From: Thuidium tamariscinum
Taxonomy: Eukaryota; Streptophyta; Bryopsida; Hypnales; Thuidiaceae
Length of the DNA stretch: 64,000 bases
Reading direction: 5' to 3'
NCBI GenBank assembly: GCA_947034885.2
Contig: OX344751.2
Span: 7,502,001-7,566,000, forward strand
Part shown: piece after piece, positions 24,941 through 36,100 of the stretch
How the letters are laid out: each line of letters begins with the position of its first letter
Position numbering within the stretch: position 1 is the first letter of the stretch
The notes under the pieces: model-generated
Told to the model about the DNA's origin: nothing
The model's input: the letters and a program-made list of their open reading frames with translations, nothing else
The model's database searches: none
Made by a program: the position numbers and the translations under genes

Positions 24941-25061
24941 AAGGCGGGGCATTGAAGTTTAGTACTACACTAATCGTCCTAAAATTGACATTTAGTGTAG
25001 GGTCAAGTAGGGTGGTAATTACACTAAATGTAATCCAACACTAAATACCCTTTTTAGTGTA

Positions 25062-27832
25062 CTACTAAGTTGCATATTAACTAGAAAATGGAATTAGTTG
25101 AAGCCACAAGACTATATAAACTTAAAGACAAGATTATTTTGACACCATTTTTGTTTGTCTTTTCATATACAATTGAATTGTTTTAAAGGCTTTGTCTTAT
25201 GTCCTTGCATTTACAATGCATTTAAACTCCATGTAGTTGTAGTCAAGTTGCTTTGATCTAGGTACCAACATACTTTTGTCATTCTAGGTTCACAACTCAT
25301 TTGTAAGTCTATTCATCCATAAGGCTTTCACCCTTAGGAATTGACCAAGGACCAAAGACCAAGGAGTTGACTTTGGGCTTTTTGAAAATTTAGATAACCT
25401 CTTTTGACTTCATAATTTAGAATTATGCATAAATTATTTATGATGGATGCTATTCATTATAATCTATATATAAAGCTCTATTTCATATCATTCTAATATA
25501 TATTGCAAAAGTTAGAGGGAGATTTTTAATTTTAATGTCAAACTAGGCAATTAAAAAAACATTCTAAAAAAAATATTAATTATTTTTCTTTCAATATTGT
25601 ACAGATTGATATGTACTTAAAACATTTGAATCATTCAATTCCAAATAATGAAGTAAAAGCTATGAAGAGTTTTACTTTGGAGGCAATGAAGGTAAAAAAA
25701 ATACACAAAATCATGTTTCATTCTTAGTTTTGAAAAAAATTTAATAAAAAAAAGGGTACAAATTGTTTTTTAGATCATTCTCACTATTGATCCTCACCAT
25801 TGAGATTAAGGATTTTCAATATCTTGTAAAATTTATTAGCCAAAATTAGTTTTTTCTTTCATTTGGTACTACCTTCTACTTTACAATTTTTATGCAAAAA
25901 TAACAAAGTATGAAAATATTTTTTGGTTAAAATTATTTATACACATTTAAAACCCATTTTACAACATATGAACATAAGAGCCTCCCAATATACTCATAAA
26001 ATCAATGTAGCTAGGATTTTCTATTGTGGCATGATTTAATTGGCAAATTAAAGTCACATTAGAATTTATATTGCTCAACATCAACCCGTTTGTTTTTGCA
26101 TATTGCCAATAGTTTTTTAATAAGGCATTCTATTGGTCCAACTATCATATTTCCAACAATTGTATTCAATTTTATGTGAAATAATCAATGGCCTTTGTAT
26201 CGCTTTATAGACTATTGTTCTTTAAAATAAAAATATTTACAAAATTTCCAACATTGATTTTTTGAATTATTTTTGGTTGAATATGTAGTTTAGCTGTAAT
26301 AATTATAAAATATCTAGTCTGCTTCAATTAAATAAGCCACCTATCAATTAAAAAACATGTGATTGGTTATTCACACTTAACGACCAATATTTCTCAGGGT
26401 TTTTTTTTCATTTCTTGTGAAGTGCCAAAGTGGCAATAATTCATTTTATTGTGGAGCTCCAAATCTCAACATTCATCTATATATTGGATAGAAAATATCA
26501 TATTACCACATAATACATATCTATCATTCTATTTTCATTCATTATTTGATGATTTCATCTACTATTTTAAAAAAATTTGAAGTTCATTGGCAATTTCATC
26601 TAGAATTTTACTGTATTTTTCCTATAGGCTTGGTGCCAGGCCAAAAAAATTCGTACAATTTTGCACAAAATCACCAAAAAAAAAACACTGATATTTTTCT
26701 AATCCCAAATATGTTTTGTAACTTATATTAACCTTGTAAGGACACCATGGACCAATAAGGTCTTATAGATGACAAGGAATTCTCCTATGTAGGACAAAAA
26801 TGCAATCATTCATCCTTGGTTTTAGGAGTGGAAAGTAGAGATCTTCAACAATGCTTTGACTTCAAATGAGTTTTTTTGAATATTTTATTACCAATGATTC
26901 CTATGGTTTTAGAAATGATGAATTCCACAAGGGCCCCCCATCCTTCCAAGGTTAATTGGATTCTTTCATGGCAAGCTTTGGTGAGATTCATAGCACCTTT
27001 AATGAATACACATGCTCTAAATAAATCAATGGATCACCTCTAAATATTTAAATTCAATAACTCATCTTTGCTAAATTCACCTTGAACTTAGAAACTTAAG
27101 TCCAAAACAAAAGTAAAGAAGACATTAAAATTCAATTTGCAAGTTAATATCTCTCAAGTTGCTAGTGCCATGGCTAGATAGGTTCTAATATGAGGTTGGG
27201 TTTCATAATCTTTCTTCAAAATTATTAGCACTTCATTCATCGTCAACAATTTAGCAAAAAATAATCACCTTCTTCTAGTTTATTGATCACTTCAGCACAT
27301 AAGACTTTTAGATTGCTTCATGTTATTTTAATATTTTGAAGAAGCTTGGGTATTTAATGAGAAAATTTACTACAATTTAGACCAATATGAAGTAGGAAAG
27401 GTGTATGGCATTATCGTGCAAACTTCCAAACAAATTGAAAGTTGCAGTTTATTTTGCCTCATTATACACCTTGTATTATTTTGTTGACTCTTAATAAGCA
27501 CTATGAAATACAAATATATTCCTTCAAATCTCTCCTATATCTCTATATCTCTATATCTAAATTTTTCCAATATTCAAAATCAAAATTGAGATGCTTGGAA
27601 CCTACCAATAATGAAATTAAATCCCATTTGGAGCAATTACAAATTATGCACAAAATCATAATGTATCCAACAATATATTGCAACAAAACTTCACAATGTC
27701 AACACGATGTGGATTAAACTTGCAAATTCTACCTTAAATCCATACTGAAGAATGGGCTTTATTAATATTAAGCTATTCGAAATGTCTTTATTATTGTACA
27801 TTTTTACATAAATTTCTAAAATACCAAAGTTA
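25062..27832. other. AT-rich intergenic DNA, nothing recognised
   Basis: No gene, tRNA or structured element is supported. Short frames at 26546-26731 and 27442-27717 look random. A CTCTATAT microsatellite-like run lies near 27530-27560. Confidence 0.5.
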
Positions 27833-28800
27833 TCACTTTGGTATAGTTGCAATTTGCACACTAGAATAGGTGATTGATGTAGAGAAAGTAGTAAAGGAAA
27901 AATATAAAGATTCTGATAGAAAATCAAGGTCCATCCATACACAAAAGGTATCCTGGTATGGTGAACCTCGCCCTATTTGGATGAGTTTTGCGTGATTGTC
28001 TACAGACACCCAATAACAACTTGTATTATTTGTTATTCCTGTCTGCACCACACACAAATTCCGTCCTCCACTTTCTCTTTGAATCACGGATCGTGTATTG
28101 TTCCATCCTCCAATGATAATCACATACATGGGCTTCATTGTTTGAGGGTGAGCTGAAATTGCTATGTGGATGTCTGAGTTGCCTTCAGCTACAAATGCCA
28201 ACACACCTTATCCCATTCTTGGAAGCTTCCAGTATTGAGCCCAAGTGAATTGTCCATGACGGGGTAAGATTGACCACTTTTGATTCATAACCATGGCAAG
28301 ATGGATTTTTTCTTCTACATTGTGTGAAGGACCCAATATGCGCTCCAATTCCTTGACTACAACGTTTGAATATGTGATGGGCACATCCCATGTTGTAAAT
28401 GAGATGTATTGGGCCTCCAAAATAAAGTAGGGATCCATGTATTGAGAAAGGATATCTTGGTTACTTGGCTCTCCTTGACCAATTTGGATGATGCGCGTTT
28501 GTCTATCAATTGACACCCAGAGTTGAATAGGGCTCTTTGGATTAATCACACCCACTGTTGCTACAAAAGAAAGATTTAGCCCTTGTGCCCGTCTTCGTAT
28601 AGCAGATGTACCATTCTCCCATCCACCAATGACAATCTCGTACATAGGATCTCGAGTTTCAGGTACTGTGGAAATGGCTACATGGATATCATTTGAGCCT
28701 TCAACTGTAAAGGATACAATTCCTTCACCTGGGCTCAAAAGCCTCCAAGAATTTGTCCATGTATAGAGGCCGTCCAAGGGTGGAATGGTCCAAGATTCTT
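27833..28800 (-). pseudogene. Tandem farnesoic-acid-O-methyltransferase-like domains split by one stop
   Basis: Two related domains of the Methyltransf_FA type lie head to tail in one frame. Domain 1 (about 28780-28390) has the signature DPMYEIVIGGWENGTS and LWVSIDRQTRIIQIGQG. Domain 2 (about 28205-27833) has KPMYVIIIGGWNNTRS and YWVSVDNHAKLIQIGRG. They are joined by a linker ending FTWAQYWKLPRMG. A TAA at 28208-28210 then interrupts the frame exactly where the first domain has Glu (SPGEGIVSF versus RMG-stop-GVLAF). No ATG was found at the 5' end, where the frame runs on upstream of 28780 without a clear start, so a 5' exon may be missing. The domain is best known from sugar- or lipid-binding-like modules of uncertain function; despite the name, methyltransferase activity is doubtful. 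Confidence 0.75.
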
Positions 28801-28839
28801 GTTGCTTGAGAATTTGTACACATTTTCAAAAAACAACTT

Positions 28840-30176
28840 AAGAAGATAATAATTATACAATTATAATTTTTTTAATTTAATAATTTTTATAAATCATTTT
28901 TCATATGAAATTATGTCTAATAATAATAAATTTATCATATTTCAAGGAAAATTAAATACTAAAAACATGCATTGAATCTTCAATTAAGCCAACTCCAATA
29001 CAATATCATCATTAAAATGTTGGTTTATTTCCTAGTTATCAATAAAATAACTTTAAAATGGTATTATATCCAAAATTGTATCATCTCAAATGACAAAGTT
29101 GGCAACATTTACAAAATGTACTCAAATGTGATTCTTTCCATATGAATTTTGGGTGCCTAAATGGCAACACCTAAGTTCAAGATTTTGCATAGATTTTAAG
29201 GGATAAGTTACTCATTTTCAAATACATGTATTGGTGACACTATGATTAAAAATACAATTAATCTTTCAAGGAGAGGATTTTTGGAGGTTGTTAGTGGGAG
29301 AGAGGGAGTACTATTCAATTACCAAATTTCCTGAAAAATTGTAGAAAACTTTTCTAGATTTTTTTATTCATTTTAGAACAATGATGCCATTAATTCAAGA
29401 GATTTTTCAATTAACTATTTGATACTCTTTTGCCAAGCCTACTCTTAAACCACACTATCAATCACCAATTTAATGATAAGCCCAAGGCATATTTATCACT
29501 CACCTCATTCAATCGTGGTCTTGTGTGCTCATACATAATGGCAGTTTCTTTTGATGGTGGACTGCCGCTCGACTCCGCACAGATTTCATCACTCTTAATA
29601 CTTGTATTCTGTAAAAACTCCACCTGCAGTAAATTTCTAGGATAATTAAAAACAAGTGTCTCCCAATTATGAGATTATATATGACAGCGGGTCTTCTCAC
29701 TCATAAAACATTATAAAATCACAAATTTACCTCGTACATGACTGATTACATGGAGAAATCTTGAACTCAACACCACATGAACCACGAATATCAAACGATT
29801 AAAACCTCAATGAAGTTCACTTAATATGCTATGTTTATCAAGTTCAATGAACTCTTAGGGTAAAGTAAAACATCTACTCAAAATCTAGTGAAATTAGGTT
29901 GCCTTGCATCAAGAAAGTTAATACTTTAAAAGCCATCAAAATCCACAAATATTCTAAAAAAGCAATTCGATTTATACACAAGGAGGTTCATGAGTCTCAA
30001 TGGCAATAATAAATGAATCAAAAGTAGTGCATTCTTGTACAATCATGGTGAGTTTCATTAATATGGTGGTATTCATGTGCCATTTTCACAGAATGTTGTG
30101 TCATTTTGACATATTCTTGTGTCATTTTAATGGAATATCACGCCATTCTATAGGAATATCGCCAAATCCACCATAG
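28840..30176. other. AT-rich intergenic DNA with one dispersed repeat
   Basis: No gene is supported. A repeat copy lies at 29100-29280 (partner at 2200-2375). The last part may include the 3' untranslated region of the TIR-NBS-LRR gene ending at 30177. Confidence 0.5.
29100..29280 (+). repeat. Dispersed repeat, copy B (pairs with 2200-2375)
   Basis: It aligns in the same orientation to 2200-2375, with shared strings such as AACACCTAAG, AGATTTTGCATAGAT and ACTATGATT. Similarity is clear but diverged. No ends typical of a transposon family were seen. Confidence 0.6.
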
Positions 30177-33100
30177 TCATGATTTAGATGCTACAAAAGT
30201 GACTGAAATGCATGATCCATCAAACTTAAGGATAGTTTTTTGTACCAGAGGTGGAATTGCATCATCTGCCAACACAAGCTTGCCCAACTGGAGACCCAGA
30301 TCTTTGGACTGCGTCTTGCTCAACAACCTGGAATTCACCGCCACAACTTGGTCATCCTTGTTTTCCCCATGAACCACACATATGGCTCCCTCCTCCACGG
30401 AGATTTTCCATCCCACCCAAACAGTTGTTTGTGCGTACACGCAAACCTTGTCTCCCCGCTTGAGTGATTGGAGCAATGGATCCTGCCTCCGCAGTGTGAC
30501 CAGGTACACTTGGTTGTGTCGATCGGCGTGCTTCAACCGAAACAGAAACGCGGAGTGCACCTGGACGTCGTCTCGCAGGACCCGCACCTCCAGATGACAG
30601 GGGCTGTTGTACAGACCCTTCTCGGTCGGATCCATCTCGGAGGGGTGACTCGTCCACCCTTGGTCATGGGCCACAACGCAAATGAGCAGAGCAACGCACT
30701 CGGTCGGGCTGAGAATGGTGGCGTCCATCAGGAGCTCCACTTCCCCAATACGAACCTCCCGGATCTTGTGCGTCATACCGTTCGGGAGGAACCCCATGAC
30801 GTTGCCGTAGTAGCTGATGAGTTGCAAACCAGGTTCCCTCTGCGACCGTCAAATGGCTTACAGTGCTTGTAAATTTTTTCTTGAAACATCGTCAACAGTT
30901 TACACTCCATGGTTCAAGTCCCCAAATTCATGGGATTCAACCCTCTTAAAACTGCCCATGAATTCTCACAAAAGAGTGGACCCATAATATATATATTAGG
31001 CGAGTCTACAACCAGGGCAATTGTTTGAGAATGTATTCCATGAGAAAGTTACTTGCTTCATCCAAAGTGAGATTCAAAATCTTGAGATTTCAACCATTCT
31101 CTTACTTCATGGAATGCTTGACAATCAAGTGTCGATTGAATCTCCTTCTGAAACCTTGATACATTCCAAGAAAATTAACATTCCAGGCTCTTGGGAAGGT
31201 GGAATTCCAATTCTTCTTGAATGCATTGAGGTTGAAGAAGAGAGTGGCACATTGTCATGCATCCCATGAAGCGGGAGAGTAGTAACTCGAAGTGACTTGC
31301 ATTAACATATGAAGTACCTCATTCCTTGAGAATCCATTCTGTGAAGATAATCTACAGTGACGCCCTCATTATCAATCCTCCCATCGGAATCTCAAGTAAG
31401 AACACAGAAGAAGGGGTTAAGGTATACTGTACATCAATGGAAGAAGGAAATTTGTCCATCATCATGGACTACACAAAAACATGATATTCACCCTAAGTTC
31501 GAGCAATGTTCAATTCATAAATTTAACCTTTTTTCCACTTAGTACTGTAAGGATAATTTAGGGAAGGCAGAGTGAAACCTTTAGGAAAGTTACCTCAATT
31601 AATCGAAAGCACACAGTCTTCTAAATCCAGAATTATTAGTCGAAATTTCCATGATTAGTCCGAGACTAAACAAGACAATCTGAGTAGTAACTACAATTTT
31701 GGATATAATTTTGGTTACAGATAGAAAATCAGGAGGTTCAAAACTGTAACATTTCTGAAGGGACTGAGCCGTTGATCATAACAAGTCAATACTCACCTCA
31801 GACCAGGCATTGTCGTAAGACACACCAAGACCACTGCCGCTCAATCCACACATGCGCAAAGCTCTGCAGCTATGTACAACATTGTGCGCCAAAGACGTGC
31901 ACCCCGCAAGGTTGACTTCCTCCAGAGAATCCACAGACTCCAGGCCCGGAACGCCAGTCAAGCTCTGGCAGTTGCCCAGATTGAGGTACTTCAACCACCT
32001 ATGGACCTTAAATTTGTTAGATCGGCAGTTCTCAAACTTACCATCAGCACTTTTAATGGCACAAATCTTTCTAGATCATGCAAATTCAAACATTTAAAGA
32101 TAAATCTTGACACCATTCGATCTGAATTCTATCCATGGTCTCTGCAGTAAGAGACGAGGAATTTTTTTACGAATTGGTGACACATTTGGCAATATGAAAA
32201 CCAAATATATATATAGCCGTGCCTCATCTCTGCAAAGGACGGAAGATGCACCAACTGATGGCAATTGAACAGATTCAGGCTTTGCACGTTCGGCGGGAGC
32301 GCTGCAACAGCAACCAGCTGGGTGCCCTGCAAGTTGAGCGTAGTGAGCGCCGTGAGAGCTCCGAAGCTGGAGGGCAGGGAGCCCTGCACCTTGCACCCCG
32401 CCATGTCCAGAAACACCAGCGCCTCCAGCCCATGGAAGCTGTCCGGGAGCGCCGTGACGACGTGGGAGGTGGACGAGGTGTGCAGCTGGGCGTAGAAGTC
32501 GCCCAGAGTCATGCCGTCGCGGTCGTCCGCCTTCACGGAGGGCGGGGTGCACATGCGCAGGACCCTCAGCTTCCGCAGCCTGCCTATGGAGGGTGGGAGC
32601 TCCTCCAGGCTGTTGCAGTTGGAGAGGTTGAGCTCCGTGAGGTTCAAGAGCTTCCCGAGCTCCAGGGGCAGCAGCTTCAGGCGGATGCAGTCGTTCAGCA
32701 TCAGCTTCTCCAGTTTGCAGAGGCTCCCTATTGTATTGGGCAGCGCCGTGAGGCTTTCGCAGCCAGACAACACTAGCTGCTCCAAGTGCCGCAGCTGGCC
32801 GAGCGACGCGGGGAGCTCCTGGATCAGGGAGCAATTCTCCATCTCCAGCGCCCGCAGCCTTGGTATGCTGCGGTCTATGTTTCCTGGGAGCTTCTCGAAG
32901 CCTCTGCAATTTTTCATAACCAATCTCTGGAGATTCGGAAACTGCAAAAGCATCAAAAGTAAGGCGTTTTGCCAATTGTACTATCTTTCTCTGACGAATC
33001 TGTGTATTTTTGCCCCTCCAACTCATTCAAGTGGTATCAAAACACTTACATTTGATGTTTGGATTGCACTAAAAACTTGCATCTAGAAAATTTTGGCCAA

Positions 33101-36100
33101 ACTACGGTTCCCACCGAAAACTGCCTTGGAACATATTAGCAATGAACTCCACCTAATCTACAGATAGATTAGGTGGAGTTCAGGAATTTGAACATCTGGC
33201 TACCAAACTTGGACCAAACTATTCAATCATGCCACCAGCCTCAAGAGTCAATTAATACGTGCATCTAGAGAAAGATCATGCAAACTTCTTACGTACCTCA
33301 AGAGGAGCATCGTCTTGCCAAAGTCGACACAAATTGGCGCTGTCGGTGAGATCCAAAACTGCGAGGTTGAGCAGGTTCAGGTGAGGGGGGAGCTCAGCAG
33401 ACGGAAACGACCTCCATTGCACCCACCGCAATTCCTGTGACAAGTTGGAGAAGTCGCCACCACCGACTTCACAGCCGTCCAGGACAAGCAGGTGCAGCTC
33501 CTCCGCACTTGCGAACTGCTCCGCTTCCGGAGTCGGTGTGCCATGGCGGTCCATGGCCGAGAGGTTGATCCCCCTCAGCCTCCCTGTCCCCTGCACACGA
33601 AAACGCGATGTTTATATGCATGCACCTTACCAAACTATGTCCATGATCGGGTAGAATGTAGCAGCGACGACCTCGCCAATGGCGCCGGAAGAATCGCCGG
33701 GCGACCCCTGCCGGGAAAGATGAAGTTCATCGGCTAACGGACAGATCGGGGTAATGGACAGGGGTTGATCACTCCTGTTCTTTTGGTTTTAAAATTAAAA
33801 TTAAAAAAATTAGAACATTGGAGGGGGGCGGGTCGGATGTCCTTCGTTTGTTGGACGGAATGGAGGGGCAGGAAGGCGCTCACCCGGCCATTCTTCCGGC
33901 AATGGCGACCGAGGTCGTCGCTGCTACATGTGTCCCGCTACGGCTTTTAAGAAATAATGGAAAGGCATATTGTACAATGTACTGACATCTGTTGAGTCCT
34001 AAACATTTACGTCACGCATCATCTAAGGTAGGCACCTCTAGGTAGGCACCTTAAACCGCCATCTTCAATCTTCACTCTGGGTACATGACCAAAATCAATT
34101 ATGTACTTAAGTGGAAGAAACAACTATAACTTTGACCCTTCATAACTTTTGCATATTGTATCCAAATGTTGCATGCTTTGGTGCGTTGGAATCTCCTTTC
34201 AATTACCAACAAGATAATGTTAAAATTTTCCTAATAGAAGAGTACCACTTTGTGGTGATTTTGGGTGTATCCACCTTATGCCCTCAATGTTTAAAGGGAA
34301 AAAAATGTGTCATCATAGGTTTGATAATTTTCCATTACAGTAGGCCATAATCCGGAATCCAATGAATGGGGAGTACCAGCATTTAGTTACAAGTTAGCCG
34401 ATTGAAATCTAGAATTTCTGAATGAAGTTCAAAATTTCAGGAAAAAAACTGATCATTTTAGAAGAAAAAAAAGAACATTCTTTATTTTTTGAAGGCCTAG
34501 CTAAGAGTATTCTCCAAGCAACCGATTGGTGCAAGAAAATGTAGGATTTTAGCCGGTTAAGCTAAAATTTCTTCCCGGACTGTGCTGGAATCAGCTGTAC
34601 GAGGATTAAATTCACCACTCTGATTATCATATTTACTGCAAGACCCAAATTAAGTGCAACAATCATATGCTGACTCTCGTATTAACTGTGGTAACAATTG
34701 GCATCACTTTGAGTCATTGTAATTAGCGCGCCTCACACTTGATTTAATTCCCAAATTACTGTGAATTTTGTTATTTGTGCAGCTGGCACTAAATAAGATG
34801 AATGTGTGAAGTGAAAAACCTGGCATAGAATATCCAGAGAAAGACTTTGGATTCCCTGGATCTTTTTGTCACAAATTTTGTAGAAATAATCCCAAGGAAC
34901 CCTACTTTCTTTGGGTACTTCAATTCACCACAAGTTTTTTTTAATTAGTGATTCAATATATCCACTGGTTAGAAAGATGGTTTGAAGAAACCAACAATTA
35001 TACCAAACTTAGTGGCTTCTAGCACTCCAAACCAAGTGTAAATTGCTGTTATTTCGTATTAACACTCGTGGAATGATCTACCCAAACCATCTTTCCAGTA
35101 GCACTCCCAGGCTTCCAGCAAGATAGCCACTTCAAAGACCGAATATAATGTGGGACTTGGTATCAAATGGTTGAGAGCGGAACACAATTAATGGGAAGCA
35201 CATTCGCCCCTGGCATATATGGATCAGGGAGTGACAAGAAAGTCTCGTAGTACCGACCTGATATTTCCTCAACACTTTGACAGCGGTTGCGGGATCCCAC
35301 AAGTGCGTTCGCCTCCCCGGATACTCCTTGGGCACCTCCTTGCTCACGACGTCCCTGCCCATGTCGCGAATGTTGTCGTGCATGCTCAATTGCAACTCAC
35401 CTGAGCTGGAGTCGAGCCGCACCAGAGACTTGTCCAAGAGCGTGCGCAGGGCCAAGTGCGGGCCTTTGGAGGTGGAGCAGTAGTCGCTGCACGACTGGCA
35501 CGAGCTCCAAACCTCCAAAGCCACCTCCTTCCGCACGCCGATCATGAGGCACGCTATGTCTAGGAACATGGCCTTGTCGCCATCGCTGGGAAGACTGTCG
35601 TAGCTTATCCTCAGCTGAAGGGAGAGAAAAGTCGCCACAATTCTCGAGATTAGTCTCAGCCATGCCGCATACTATACAGCTAGTCAAGTGAATTGATTTC
35701 CATAGTAACTAATTTATGGCCAAGAATGGATGATTAATCTACTAACAAATGTAACCTGCTGGATCTACAAGGATTTTATTCGATAACTTGATCGTAGGAT
35801 TATCAAATTAAAGTAATTATAAGTTTTTTAAAACAGATTTGAAGTCTATCCGTGAGATATTTTTGTTCCAACATACTGGCACCTCTTTAACAATAGACTG
35901 GATACCGCACTCGAAGCGCAGGATGCCGGGTACTGGAAACAAAACTTAGCCATACAGTTTTTGATTGGAAGAATATGATCTGCTGGAAAGTCTATCAAGG
36001 TATATTGATGGATCGAAACCAGCAGGATGCGCCGTGAATACTCTTAATATTATTCATGCTCGGTATGGTCATCCCACAATTAAGTACTCCGTATAAGGCA

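Larger units (their letters stand above)
16455..25059 (-). mobile_element. Pogo/mariner-like DNA transposon interrupted by a retrotransposon
   Basis: Terminal inverted repeats of about 25 bp begin CACTAAAAAGGGTATTTAG at 16455 and mirror at 25059. Both sides are flanked by TA (16453-16454, 25060-25061). The element carries a decayed transposase on the minus strand (16825-18283). A 6.2-kb chromovirus sits inside at 18742-24940, upstream of the transposase. Without it the element is about 2.4 kb. Although the ends spell CACTA, the two-base TA duplication and the DDE_1-type transposase place it in the Tc1/mariner (pogo) superfamily rather than the CACTA superfamily. A shortened relative lies at 42764-47893. 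Confidence 0.9.

Noticed and set aside
16455-25059. Classification as a CACTA (En/Spm) element because the ends begin CACTA
   Set aside because: The flanking duplication is TA, not three bases, and the transposase has DDE_1 pogo-type motifs.
31021-31542. Plus-strand frames within intron 7 of the receptor gene
   Set aside because: No domain, no splice context, and opposite in strand to the gene containing them.
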